DNA from: Corylus avellana
Lineage: Eukaryota > Streptophyta > Magnoliopsida > Fagales > Betulaceae
DNA: 64,000 nucleotides
Assembly (NCBI RefSeq): GCF_901000735.1
Contig: NC_081549.1
Span: 20,287,584-20,351,583 of the forward strand
Reading direction: 5' to 3'
Below, one piece after another: positions 1 through 13,400 of the stretch (position 1 is the stretch's first letter; every line of letters begins with the position of its first letter). The notes beneath the pieces were generated by a model. It was not told the DNA's origin. It was given only the letters and a program-made list of their open reading frames with translations, and did not search any database. A program made the position numbers and the translations under genes.

Positions 1-1315
1 CGCTGCTGCGGGGGAAGTAGCTCGGATGAGGATGAGCGAAGATGTGTACGGATTCAACCATGGCAGAGGTCTCTTGGGTCCTCTGAGAAAGCCCTCTCCA
101 GTTGTTCTCCCTGTGAAAAACAACCCCAACTCTGATGTTGGATTTGTTCCGCACCAGTCACTCTCTCACCAGCAGTTGCAAATGCAAGCCACTCAAGTAA
201 CCTCTCGTGCACTGTGCTTTAATCAGACCCTCGAAGCTTTTTAATCTTTGTTGATTATTTATTGGACTGTTTCTGTGTTTTTATTGTAGCAGTTTCAGCA
301 GCTGAGACAGCAGCAGATGATGAGGCAACAGGGCTCGGCGGCTTGGGGAGCACAGGCGAAGGGGACTGGACGATACCAACAGCGCCAGACGACCCAGCAA
401 ATGGTCCAGAACCGAGGGAGGAACAGCGAGTACGTCGGAACCAGAAACAGTCGCCCTCTGGGTTTGTCCCCTTCTGCATGGCCCCCTCTGCAACAGGCTC
501 AGCCACAACCACAGCCACAGCCACAACAACAGCAACAGCAACAGCAAAATGGGTCTGGCATGAGAGCTGTATTTCTTGGTACTCCAGGTGGCAAAAGGGA
601 ATGCGCAGGCACTGGTGTCTTCTTGCCTCGCCGAGTCGACGGCCCATCTGAAACCCGCCGGAAGCCAGGTCGGCTCTCTGACTTGCTTCTTTCACAGTAT
701 TTCACGGACTCTTGATTGGTTTTGTTTTGGGAAGTTTCATTTAATTTCTGTATTTCTTTGGCTCGAAGTTTTAATTATTTGTATGGAATTTGACATGTTT
801 AGTATTTAGAAGTTTTGGGTGTTGGGTGGGTGTCGAATTTGTTGTTTTATTTTATTGTTTGCTCTGTATTTCGTCAGATCTGGTCATGTTTGGAGTTGCT
901 GTTAATCCTTTTTGGAAGTTGTTTCGCTTCAATATCGATATGCTGATTGTTTTTCCCCAATTTTTTACAGCGTGTTCAACTGTTTTAGTCCCAGCGAGAG
1001 TGGTGCAGGCACTGAACTTGAACTTGGAGGAGATGATGGGCGCTCAGCCTCAGCTTCAGCCGCGGTTAAGTGGGACGCTCACTCCGGACGGTGGTATATT
1101 TCTAGTGGCTCCCATTTCAATCTTTTCAGCTCATTTAATACTATTAATTGGTTTTTACTCGCTATTTATCATTTATTTTGTTGCTGGCGTAATTGATTGT
1201 AGATGCTGCTTTGAGGCTTAGGAGTAATAATGCCTTTCCACATCAGAAGCGCAACCTACGGCCTCAGCCTGAAATCAACCATGAGATCCGGCTACCCCAG
1301 GAGTGGACCTATTGA
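1..1315 (+). CDS. Conserved plant protein of unknown function (3' part, four visible exons)
   Basis: The gene is cut by the left window edge; reading is open from base 2, so the true start may lie outside. Exons inferred from GT-AG sites with consistent phase: 2-196, 290-668, 971-1093, 1203-1315, giving about 269 visible residues. Exon 2 encodes a Gln/Pro-rich tract followed by a conserved-looking block (MRAVFLGTPGG, then GTGVFLPRR). Exon 3 encodes VLVPARVVQALNLNLEEM and exon 4 ends in EIRLPQEWTY. I recognise these as blocks of a plant-specific protein family but cannot name it or give a function. The third donor could be 3 bases earlier (after 1090) without changing phase. No transmembrane segment or signal peptide is visible. 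The low-complexity Gln tract and basic patches would fit a nuclear or RNA-associated protein, which is inference only. Confidence 0.8.
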
Positions 1316-4300
1316 CCCCTAATTTGGATCTTGGGTCCTTCAGTAGTTTCGTTGTTTTTGTTGGTTGTTTTTAGGAAACGAAAGAAATTGGAAGATTTTA
1401 GTTTGCTATAGCCTATAGGGTTAGTCTTATAAAGAAACAAAGTAAGAAAAAGACGGTGACGATGAAGAACAGCAAGAAGGAAAAAAGGTTTTTTGGGTTA
1501 GGCGTAGATGATAATAAATGTCTACATTAGGGAAAGTGAATGATGCTACAGCTTTTGTTCTTTTTGGTTTGGGCTCAGGGAAGGAGGAAGTGGTGGATGG
1601 AGAAGAAAAAAATGAACTTTTTTTTTTTTGTTTTATGTATTTTGGGAAAATAAGATTGGGGAAAATCATAGGGGAAGAAGAAGGGTTGGGCTTTTGTTTT
1701 GTGAATCCACGACCCTTCTCTATTATGTGAACTAGTTTGTTACTTTTAGCATGTTGTGTCCCTGGAATTCGATTCCACCCTGTCCACCCGACATAGCCAG
1801 GAAGTAATAATAATATCGGATTTATTTTTTTTGCCCATTTCTCCTCCTCCCTTGTATGCTTCAATGGTGCTTAGTTGGCTGCCATTATTATTGTTTCTTG
1901 CTTTTTTTGACCATTGGAATTGTAAAAGGATTTTGATTCTGTAGCTCGAGTAACGTGCGGTGCATGGTCCAAGATGATGACATTTTCGTTGCAAGTGATT
2001 AGTCTAATATATGTTGCTACTAATTAATTACATGATTGAAAATTAAGCGCTGTTTAACTGTTCTAAATTCTTTGGAAGAAGCTGTAAACAGTAGAAGTAA
2101 GAAAAGACTTGTGTTTTTCCCCGAGGTCTGGCATCTGGATTTCTCAGTTGCTTCTGTACTAGGTACTTAGTTTTATGAGTTAACAATAATAACTTTTTGG
2201 GTATTAAACTAATCAGTTGTTTAACTTCGGTCACAGTGAGGGTGAGAGAAAAAGTAGTGAGATTTTGCTTAAGAGTGAAGTTTCCCCGAGTAGTCTTTTC
2301 TTTTCCTTGTCTCTCGCTTTATTTATAGCGGTTCTTTTTATATTTTTTTGGAATCCCTCTTGGAACTCTCGTCTCGTCTACAAGATGTTGCTTTCACTTC
2401 TGCGTTAACGACAAACGGCGCGTGGCCGGCACTTTTTTTGGGTTGGGGTGATTGGCCAACGGGCTTCATTTGCCGGCTAGTTGAAAGGTGAACAACATCA
2501 ACATGGCGCGCACTAAAGGGGGTTTGGGAACTCCTGGCGAATAGTTTGGGTGCATTGGGAATGCGCCTTATCGAGTCGGTTGATGTCCTTGGTGCTGGCT
2601 GGCTCTACATCTTCCGGGGAGGGGGAGGTGTGTGTTTGACTCGGTCGTGCCATGTCATATTTTCTTGACGCCCATTCATATTTTTCTCCTCTTTTAAGCA
2701 CAAAACAAACCAAACCAAAATGTTCAAATTAAGCGGTGGTTGAGGTTACTCAACATTTAAACTTGCAGATTAATCTTTAATCATTACTCTTCATTAACAT
2801 GGTCAGTGACAGAAGTAAACTGATGGGCAAAGTTATTTGAGGTTAAAACTTAAAACCCTAACCTAGTATATTGAAATTATAAAGGGCCTTTGTACTTCTT
2901 TATTCAGAATATGAGCCATGATGTTTAACAGATTGGACTTTTAACCATCTCTATCTCAAGACCCTCCATTTGTTCCTGGGTCCACAAAATGTGGGAGGCT
3001 ATCTCTTTTTCTGTCTGCACACAAGGGTTCCTATTCAAAGGTTGCTCAACAAACCCACCCATTTTGGGAGCATCACAAGCCGGTGGTTACTGGGGACACA
3101 TAGAAAGTAATTTGAACCTTCCAATATCGTAGCTTTTTATATTCCCCTTTGCCTTTTTTTTTTCCTTTCACTATCACTAAAGATTGCAAATTTTACATAT
3201 GAGCCTCGCGACGTGAGTGTTAAAGTTAGGTGATCAAGCATGTTCTTCAATTAAATAATTAGATTAACTATTTTTTATTAGCTTAAACTTTTAAGATTAA
3301 TGACGATTTATGGTATGAGAGTAAATGTCTAAGTCCAAACATTATTTTTATGATTCACCTCTTATTTCAATTTGTTACAATTTGTTAGATTGGACATTTG
3401 ACCATTTTAACTGAAAATCTATTGGTGTCCAGTCGCACCATACAAGACATGTTTTAAAAGCAGTTTGAGAGTGCATTTTATCAGGATATGGTGTAAAACC
3501 TTTTTTTAAACCTTCAATAGAAATTTGACATATCAGGTAAAAACATCAAATACAATATAAATGAAAATACTGTATCTTAATTTAAATCAATCTCGTAGAC
3601 TTTTGCATTCATTCTAATCCAACGCCCACCACCCCACACCCACCTTTGAGCCCCCGAAACCAGAGTTTCCAAATTCCAAAATCAACCAAGATGGTCGCTC
3701 TAGTAGTTTTGTCGATAAGTATTTTGTTTATGAGGTTTTTTGTTAAGAAAATGAAAATTATTTGGTGTGAATGTTTCTATTATCTTTAATGTTTTAAGCA
3801 TCAAGTGTTTACTTTTGACTAAAGACCCAGTTTACACCACGACCTAATTAAAATTATTTTTAAACCGTTTACATAAAAAAAGCCACATTGCTACATATTA
3901 ACACATTTCCTCGATTATTGGTCAATGTTTGGGTTGGAAGGGACAAAGTGTAAATCCATGGAGAAATTTAATTAGAGTAGATGAAGTGGGCTGCTACTGC
4001 TACATATATAATTGACAAAAGTTCCTACTCTTCTATCTACTATTTATAACAAATAGCAAACACTTGAACCTAATTTTCGCCAAAAAGATCGTTTTGGTTC
4101 TTCTTTATCTTCCCATTTATTGTTTGATTATGTTATGGGGATGAATCCTATATCTATCGATAGTCACTCTCAAATCTTATCTGTACACATCATCAGACAA
4201 AGGAAATGAAATGTTTGTTTTCTTCAATACATAATAATTAAAGACATTATTACCTGGAGTCTACAATGAATGATCTTCTTCCTCGGAGTTGTGATGTTGG

Positions 4301-5495
4301 TAGCCAAGAAAGTCTGGGGTGTTGAGGTTAGGTGAGCAAATTAAAAGCACCTGGAAGACAGACAATGGAGGCGCCACATGGAGTAGTTGTATGCCTCACC
4401 AAACCCTACTTTTGTGTGTTACCATTTACTTCAACTAAATTCATAATTTTACTAATTTGTTTCTTGTTTAAAAAATTATTTATTATAGTTGGCATAAGAT
4501 TTGTTTTTCACCTTTAAAGAAAACAAACCGTTGCTCAATTTCTTTATAAATAAATAATGATTTATTTAGGTTTTAATTTTTAAATTTTTTAGAACACATG
4601 GCATTTCTATGTGATGACACGTGTGACAAAACCTAACGAAGATACTAAGTTGATATTTTTCCGTAAATCAAGTACTAAAAAAAATAAAAATATGCAAACT
4701 CATATACTAATAAAGTATTTAACCCATTATTTTATTTTATAATTTGTTATTTGAAGATAGAATTATAATTTAGTAATAATTATGTTTGAAAAGTTGACAA
4801 AATTTGCACCAAAGAATGGATTTGATCGATCCGAACATATCACGAGAATTTTGCGTCATAAAAATGAATTTGAAATAAATCCAAATATTAACATCAATTC
4901 ACTAATTTAACCTGAGAAAAAAAAAAAAAAACTAATTTTAATTTGAGAAATGATATACAGATATGGCACTGAGTGATATGGTGCGGGACGTACCACAGAG
5001 TGATCGATACACCCAAGAAGCTATGATTGAAATCTACGGTGATTAATGAGCCCCTCTAGTATTCCCTTGTCGACAAAACCGATGCAATTGGACAGCGGGG
5101 TTAGAAGTTCAACGACTTTTGAATGAATCGGTTCCGATTCGTCTTCAACGTCTAAATTCAGGTTATTGTCATTTCAATTCATTTTTCAATTATTCCATCA
5201 GTTTGGTTACCGAGGAAAACGAAAGTTCATTTCAATTGCGACCCATTTGAATTGTGCTTAATGGTGTGAGAGTTCTTGCTCTGCGAGCTCCCGAATGCAG
5301 AAAGAGTAGGATAATTACTATAAAAGGCGTTTCGTTTAGCTTTCTAAGGAAGTGGAGCATTAGGGTTTTGTGTCGCTTGAACTTAGTTATAACTATCTTT
5401 GAGCTCAATTCACTGTGTGAAACTCTTGTAATTGATATCTAGGGTCCGGATTATATTACACTGTTCGTCGATTTTGCGGCAACTGGTGATTGACT
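1316..5495. other. Intergenic region with 3' UTR of the first gene and leader of the PAS1 gene
   Basis: No coding region is recognisable on either strand. The first few hundred bases after 1315 probably include the 3' UTR of the upstream gene. The middle is AT-rich with short homopolymer runs (for example 1618-1630 and 4918-4932). The last 400 bases before 5496 are less AT-rich and probably hold the promoter and 5' leader of the immunophilin gene. Confidence 0.6.
5319..5325 (+). promoter_or_regulatory. Candidate TATA box of the PAS1-like gene
   Basis: TATAAAA followed by GG lies 171 bases upstream of the PAS1 start codon. It would place transcription start near 5350 and give a leader of roughly 145 bases. 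It is the best TATA match in the proximal upstream region; there is no direct evidence of use. Confidence 0.45.
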
Positions 5496-8400
5496 ATGGC
5501 TTTGGACGAAGATACGGCGCAGGAAGTTGCACCACAGAAGAAGAAACCACCTACTGAGGATGAGAAAAGGTAATAATTATCTTTTTAGTTACACCTTTAT
5601 TTGTTTTCATCATAAAAAATACTTTGAATGAAATTCTATTCGAAACATTTTTTGATGTTTTCACTTTGTGATGAAAAGGAGAAAGAAAATTGTGCCTGGA
5701 AGTTTGATGAAAGCTCTGATGAGGCCTGGTGGGGGTGATTCAACTCCTTCAGACGGTGATCAGGTTACTCTTTTGTTTATTACGCTCTAGTTGTGGTTGA
5801 TTGTATTCCTTCTATGTTAAATGTTGTAGCCGGTGTAACACGAGGGAATGAAGTAACTCCCGTACAAACATGCTCAACTATGTATGTTGGTGGTGCTAAA
5901 TGTTTCAATATGTAAATGTAGTATGGCCTACTAGATCATCACAGAACATGGGCCATCATCATCACGGAACATGGCTATTTGAGAAATTGGGAGGTGAAAT
6001 TTGAGTTCTAAGTTGTGTTTTATGTTTTTCAGGTCATATATCATTGCACCGTCCGGACGTTGGATGGAGTTGTCGTCGAATCTACTAGGTCAGAATCTGG
6101 AGGTGAGTTGATTTTATGCTTCTAAGCACATTTTTGGGTAGTCTGAAAATTATGCTACTATTTTTTCTTCTGGTTACATATTATATGTTTTCTTTGCAAA
6201 ATTGATTGCTATTCCATCCTGTGTGCTTCTAGTACCTATATGGTCAAGTCGATTTCTTTTGGTTCAGTTATACTGCATTTTGCTCTTATGACTGCCGAAA
6301 TCACATTGTCGGGGATGGGTTAGAAAATTGCATTTGACTTCTTTGTGTAATACTTTATGGCTTTATGGTTCAACTGCATTTCAAAATTCCATTTGAAGTT
6401 TCAAAATATTTGAAGTGAAGTTATTTATTGAGTTGTTATTTTGCATATAGTCTGTATGAATGCGCTGAAGTTGTATAACAAAGTTTTCCCATTTGAAGCT
6501 TCAAAATATTTTAAGTGATTTATCAAGTTGTTGTTTTGCCCTGTATGAATATACTGAAGTTGTGTAACAAGCTTTTCCCTTAGCCTCCAACACAATATTG
6601 ATCCTATTTGATTTCATTGTTAAAATGCCTTCTACTGCAGTTATTGGCTTGAATAAATATTTACTTTACATGACAGGAAAAGGTACCCCGATAAGACATG
6701 TTTTGGGGAAAAGCAAGATGATATTGGGATTGCTAGAAGGAATTCCTACAATGTTGAAGGGTGAAGTAGCAATGGTAACGTTTTCATGGTTTCCAAAACT
6801 CTGTGTATGCCAAAAAAGATACACAAAGATACGGCTAAAGCTGAAGTAAAATAAACTTAATGTAAACCTATATATTTCAAGACAAGCATTTGGTATCTGT
6901 TTTTATTCCTATTAAACTTCCACTTTTAGTTGGCATATCTGACAATATTATTTTTGCTTCCTGGAAAAGGACCTTCCGAGTGGGAGGTCAAATTTCAAAA
7001 ATGAATGGAGCTACGCTGGTAATTTAGTTCATTGATGGCAAAATAAGAAAAAGAATATAATAGACCAAGATCTTTTGGGAAAATTAAGTTCATTGATGGT
7101 TCAATTATGCTTGTAATTTTTACCCACTTCAAGAATGTAACGTGTTTTATTTCAGTTCAAAATGAAACCTCAATTGCACTATGCTGAGGATGATTGTCCG
7201 GTTTCAATTTCCAATAACTTTCCAAAGGATGATGAACTTCATTTCGAGATTGAGATGATAGATTTCTTCAAAGCCAAAGTAAGCCTGTCAAATTTCAATT
7301 CTTTATCTTGTTGATCATCTTTTAAATCATAATATTCCCTTATGGAACTTTACTCCTAGCATGCAGTGATTTTTTTATTTAAAGGGTTATTATAAGCAAT
7401 ATCAATTCGGGTTACTGGAATTAATTTGTTCAAGATCATGGAACTTCATTTGGTTGGTGATTGTTGCTCCAGACCTTTGACATATATGGGCCTCCATATC
7501 TGTATTGGTGTTTTCTTGTCAATATATATATTAAAAAAATCTAATTTTGATTATTTTAAATCTCAGGAATCATTCAATAGTTGCAACTGTCTTCTATTTA
7601 GAGCTAATCTTTTGTTTTTTTTTTCTTATGTGCTGATTCTCAGGTTGTTAGTGATGATTTGGGAGTTGTAAAGAAGGTATTGACAGCCATACGATTGTTG
7701 CATTATTTATGATCTTGTTAGGAACATCTCATTATTATTTTAGGGACCTGTATTGGGAATTTGAGATGCTTTCAGACAATGAAAACACTGAAAATTTCAT
7801 TAAGAGTAATCTCTTTAACTTTTATTGCCTGCATAAAAAGGTTGTGACTCTATCCGATGCTGGCTGCAACCTTTTAAATTTGTGCTTATTTCTTTTTAGT
7901 TCAACAGTGAGAGTATCTGTTCTGAATTAGTGCATTGGCTTTATCATTCCTATATTGAAGTTAAGGAGAAGCCTGAGGACATTCTATTATATCATTAGGT
8001 CAGTAATAATTTTGATTAAGATTTTTTTTTTTTTTTGGTAGATTGTAGAATTGAGAGAACACAAAAATTCTATTGGGTCAACATGTTTTCTATTGGATTT
8101 TTGTTTAAAATATGTTTTGCACCAAAAAGAAACATAAATAGACGTAAGTGTATCTATGTACTTTCTGATAATAACCATTTTAATTTTCTGTTCACAAAAA
8201 AGAAAAGGAAAAGAAACGTGCTGGCACTCACATTCTCTCTCTCTCTCTCTCTCTTTTATTTTTTTGTTTGTTTGTTTGTAAGCATGCAATATCTATAGAC
8301 TTAATAGACTCCTATATGAACAGGTAATAAATGAAGGGCAGGGTTGGGAATCACCAAGAGAACCCTATGAAGTAAAAGCTTGGTGGGAACTTATTCTTGT

Positions 8401-11400
8401 CTCTGTATATATTTTCCTTCTCCTTCTGTGTTATTATTGAACTGCAAAATGGAATGCTTGAAAATTCTAGTAGAGTATGATTATTTCCAGGATTTCAGCG
8501 AAGAAAGGTGATGGGAAATTGATTATGTCACATCTGGAGGGAGAGCCATATTTCTTTACTTTGGGAAAATTAGAGGTCAGTAACACGTTTCCCATCATTT
8601 ACTTTATCCAATTTGTTTGTTCTTGGTTTTCTTTATGTGCGTAATTTTCGTTGAGTTTTATATTTGGCCCCATATTTTAATTCAACCAATTTGTTGAGAT
8701 AAACTTGGGAAAAGTGGAACTTTTTAGCTGACCAGGAGAACTATTTTCACTGGGTAGAGCTTTAGAGGATCCTACTATTTTTTGCACACTAACTTATGCT
8801 ATTTTCTGTTTGGTGTTTATCATTGCTTATCCATAAATTAGGTACCCAAAGGTCTTGAGATGGGAATTGGAACGATGACACGGGGAGAGAAGGCAGTTAT
8901 ATATGTCACTAGTCAGTACTTAACCCAATCCCCTTTGATCCCCATGGTAGATGGTTTTGAAGAAGTTCATTTTGAGGTGGAGCTTGTCCACTTCATTCAG
9001 GTCTGAAGTTCTTTGTCATTGCAAATCATGGTTGTTTGTTCATCTTTCTGTATGCTAACTCTTTGCTGTAAACAAGATGAGTTCTTGAGAATACAAGTCT
9101 TTAATTTGCAACCACTTAATAGTGTGGCTTCTTTTTTTTGATAATAGTGTGGCTTCTTGGTGATGACTCCTTTTGCAGTGGTGCATTAAATGCTTTAACA
9201 GGGATAATTTTTCCCTTTTCTTTATGCATAAGTTGTTCATAGTGTGTCCCCTCCCCTTGTGTGGACATGTCAAAAAAAAAATTTGTTCATAATGTTGTCT
9301 CGTTAATTTAAAGTTAAATAATTAATTAAAATCTCCATTTTATTTGAAACATTAGATTCTTCTCTATGTCTGAGGTCTTAATTTATGATATTAATTTTAT
9401 TTATTTTACTGTTCAATTCCTGCATCACATGCAATATAATTTGATTCAGCATTTTTAAGTTAGCCCTAGATACATAGATCCTACTGGAAAAGATGATTTT
9501 ACTTTCTACTTATGCATTGTCAGGTGCGGGACATGCTTGGAGATGGCCGCCTAATAAAACGCAGGATTCATGATGGGAAAGGTTGGGTTTCAGAAATTTT
9601 CTTTTCCCCATTGGAATTGGTCTAAAGAATGCTACATGATTTGTCTAGTTTCAGATAGTTTAGATTTCTGTTACTGCTTTTCAGCTACTTTCCCAATTCT
9701 CCCAATGCTTCTTTTTCAAGTGGTGCCCTTGAATTATCTGATGCATGGGCTCTACTATTTACTTTTATTATAATTTTTCTGAATCAAATGTGATGCTTTT
9801 TCTCTATTGTTTGAATCAATTAGGCGAGTTTCCAATGGATTGCCCTCTTCATGACAGTCTTCTTCGCGTTCATTACAAGGGTATGCTCCCTGATGAAGAA
9901 AATAGGGTCTTCTATGATACGAGAGTTGATAACAATGGTCAGCCTTTGGAGTTCAGTTCTGGAGAAGGGCTTGTGAGTGCTATGGAGAATTTATGCTAAA
10001 TTTTGATCTTCAAGTTGGGATTTTTATAGCATTGAAGATCACATTGTCATTATCAATCAACCAACCACCAATGCCTCATCACACAAATTTCACCAAGTTG
10101 TACTAAACCCTTGCTTCTGTTATGCAATTCAGCAGACTGAGAATCTGATTGTGTATGCTAGGTGCCTGAGGGATTTGAAATGAGTGTTCGTCTGATGCTG
10201 CCTGGTGAGATAGCTCTTGTGACATGTCCACCTGATTATGCATATGACAAATTCCCAAGGTTACTTTCAAAAATCTAGTTTTCCTCTCTGTTCACTACCA
10301 TATTTTGACAAAACAAGACATATAGAGTAATGTGGGTAAAATTTGTGACTTGTTTAATATTTGTGTTTATCATTAATACATCATTTCTATCTTCTTCTTC
10401 TTCTTTCTTCTACTTCAAAATATGTGCTGATTTTTCCCCTAATATCATCAGGCCAGCTAATGTACCTGAAGGTGCTCATGTTGAATGGGAAATTGAACTT
10501 CTTGGTTTTGAGATGCCAAAGGTAATGTACAAATATCTTTTTTCTTGCAGTAGATCGAAAAATTGTTTGAAGCGACTGTAAGAAAAACCCTATCATGGCA
10601 ACCACAGCATATTTTCAAGGATGTTGCCAGAAGTGCTATTGTTGACCATTAGACTAGTGCTTACTTGGACATTAGAACTCTCTCATTGTTGATAATGTTC
10701 AATCAGATTTTTCAACAGTTGAATATACCTTTGGCCCTGAAATTTGGTCGAAGTTTGATTTTCGTCCTTTGGATTTAAAAAGTTCCAATTTCGTTCTTGA
10801 AATTTTTTAAAGGTAGCAATATTCTCCTACCATTGTGCATCCCACATCAGATTTATACCATCCAAATCAGCCTTTCTTCAGTCATGTGCAATTTAATTCA
10901 CAGTTGATGGATGAGAGGACGGGATTGCTAGTTATTAAATTTTTCTGGGACAAACTGAAACTAATAATTTTAGAATTGAAAATCAAAGACTAAATGTCAA
11001 AGACCAAAAGTGCATCTCAGAATTTTTAGACACAAATTTGACTAGCATCTGATAATGAACCATGGGTGCTTCGAGATGTTTACCCGGTTAATTGATAAAG
11101 CACCTGATACTTATAGTGCATCAATTTTTTTTTTTTCCTGATGAATACTTATAGTGATTGCGCTTTTTATACGTGACTTGAATTCACATTGCAGGATTGG
11201 ACTGGCTTGAACTTTAAAAGTATAATGGATGAAGCAGAGAAGATCAGACACACGGTATGCCATTAAATGTAATTTTGCTGCATCTGGCCATCTAGGAACT
11301 GGATTTTTTTTCACATATTTTATCACATCAAACTTACATATATGCAATGGTTGCAACGTGTCACAAGTCTGTCTATTGATACAACCCATGTTTTGTCATT

Positions 11401-13400
11401 CTGTGGTGATGAATCACATTATCATTTTAGTGAAAGCATCTAACTTAGGACCAAAGAACGTTAGATCCCTAATGCTATTGTTCATTTTCAGGGTAACAGA
11501 CTCTTCAAAGATGGAAAATTTGAACTTGCTAAAGCAAAGTATGAGAAGGTAAATATTGTTTTCACTTTTCTTTTTAGTATTTCAGGTGGGACCATTCTGT
11601 TCCATGATTTTGGTAGATGTTATCAATCAAAAGGAAAACTTGCATTGACCTCAACCAATGTTTGTGGGTGAAATTGCTATTTTCATGTTGAAATTTTGAT
11701 TATCATTTGAGTTACTTTAATTGCTGATATTCGGCAACTCTTTTGCCCAATTTGGCTGGTGCCATACTTCAATATCACAAATAAATAGCATTTATTAAAT
11801 GTCAGAAAATCCTCTATGGTAATGAATTGACTTTTATGTGACCTAGAATTGTTAATTCTTTCAACTAGCTGTTTCAGAGGCATTAAAATGCTAGGACATA
11901 CTTAACCACTAAGTTCATGAATAATCTTTTTAACAAACTTATGAAAACTGAACCATTAATATAAGAAGTTAATCTGAACCAAGAAGTAGAATTGGTGCTT
12001 CAATAGGCTAAGATTATATCATTTGTCCTCTCAAGTTGTCATATAGTTGTATGGTAGTTGGTCTACAGGTGCTTCGGGAGTTTAATCATGTCAATCCACA
12101 AGATGATGATGAAGGGAAGGAGTTTGCAAATACCCGAGTAAGTGTTTTTTATTTTTTCAATTGAGGAACGAAAAGGAGCTGCAGTTTGATTTTTGCGTCA
12201 TGTGTTAGTGTGAAACATCTTTTATTCATCTTCTGCTACGTTAGCTACCTAATGTTCAAGTTGGATTATTGTGTATTTATTTAAGATTATTTTTCTCATT
12301 TTATATGTTTGAAGAATCTACTACATTTGAATGTGGCTGCATGCCAGCTGAAAATGGGAGAATGCAGAAAGTCCATTGAGACATGCAATAAGGTATGGTT
12401 CGTGACTTCTGAATGTGAGTAGGGCTTTCTGTCTCATTAGAAAGAAACAAACTTAAGCAATTAAAATTATTTGCTTAGACACAGAAATTGTTAACAATGA
12501 AGTGTCCATCTTTTGCTGGGAACAACAAATCCTTTGCTTGGCTTTATCAATCTCTAATCTCATTGACAATTAACATCGGGAGATTTAGTTGATCAGTGAA
12601 TAAATGGAAACAATATCTAATGAGGTAATACGTTAGAAAATTCACCCGACTTTGAAAGGAACCCATCATGCTTATAGGTGTACCATCCTTACGTTGTACA
12701 TGTCCAACTGGTTTTGGCAATTGATATACAGGTCAAGTTCTTAAAGTTTTGTTTTTTATATTTATTCCTACTGATGGGACCATGTAGGTTTTAGATGCAA
12801 ACCCTGCACATGTGAAGGCTCTGTATCGCCGTGGAATGGCCTACATGGCAGCTGGAGATTTTGAGGAAGCAAGGGGTGATTTCAAAATGGTAATGCTTGT
12901 AATTCAGTTAAAGTGGTGGTTGAACATTAAATTCTTGACACCATTTTAAAACTTGCTTCTGAATGCTATTAGATGAAGAAAGTTGACAAGTCATCTGAAG
13001 CTGATGCAACAGCTGCTCTTCTAAAAGTGCAGCAGAAAGAGCAGGTAGGTTGGAAGACCCTCAAATTTTCTATTCTAAGATGGAGTTCAAATGCTTTAAT
13101 ATCATACTATATTTCAAATCACTTGATGCACAGGAAGTTGAGAGGAAGGCTCGGAAACAATTTAAAGGACTATTTGACAAGAAGCCAGGGGAAATTGCTG
13201 ATGTTAGTGAGACAGAAGAAGATCATAATACAGGTGAAAACCAGAACAACGTTGATAAGGATGATTCAGATACAGAGAGTTCAGAGGAATCACACGAAGC
13301 TGCAGCAGATGCTGGACGAAGGGGTTGGTTCTCCCTGTTCGGGCCTACTGGTAGAAGACTATTTTCAGGTCTTGGACTACAAAGATGCTCCATATTATGA
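5496..13400 (+). CDS. PAS1: PASTICCINO1-type multidomain FKBP immunophilin (peptidyl-prolyl isomerase family, TPR)
   Basis: Twenty GT-AG exons with fully consistent phases: 5496-5569, 5679-5763, 6033-6102, 6677-6774, 7156-7278, 7644-7676, 8324-8382, 8491-8575, 8842-9000, 9524-9581, 9824-9972, 10162-10259, 10452-10521, 11195-11254, 11492-11548, 12069-12137, 12315-12392, 12788-12889, 12973-13044, 13134-13400. The product is 621 aa, close to Arabidopsis PAS1/FKBP72 (about 635). Three FKBP-like modules lie at about residues 50-150, 180-262 and 285-387, each ending in a HFEIE / HFEVELVHFI / EWEIELLGF strand. Three TPR units follow at about 401-513. Clamp positions read R-x3-N, N in LHLNVAAC, and K-x3-R in KALYRR, so Hsp90-type C-terminal peptide binding is plausible. 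A Lys-rich N-terminus, an acidic Ser/Glu stretch and a short basic-hydrophobic tail complete it. In Arabidopsis, PAS1 restrains cell proliferation and scaffolds the very-long-chain fatty-acid elongase complex at the ER. No frameshift or stop is seen; it appears functional. Confidence 0.95.

Noticed and set aside
255..695. Minus-strand ORFs opposite exon 2 of the first gene (up to 146 aa)
   Set aside because: They arise from the complement of the Gln/Pro-rich exon and have no domain; the plus-strand exon structure explains the sequence.
1427..1864. 145-aa minus-strand ORF
   Set aside because: Low-complexity Ser/Lys/Phe composition in a probable 3' UTR, no recognised domain, no supporting splice or promoter signals.
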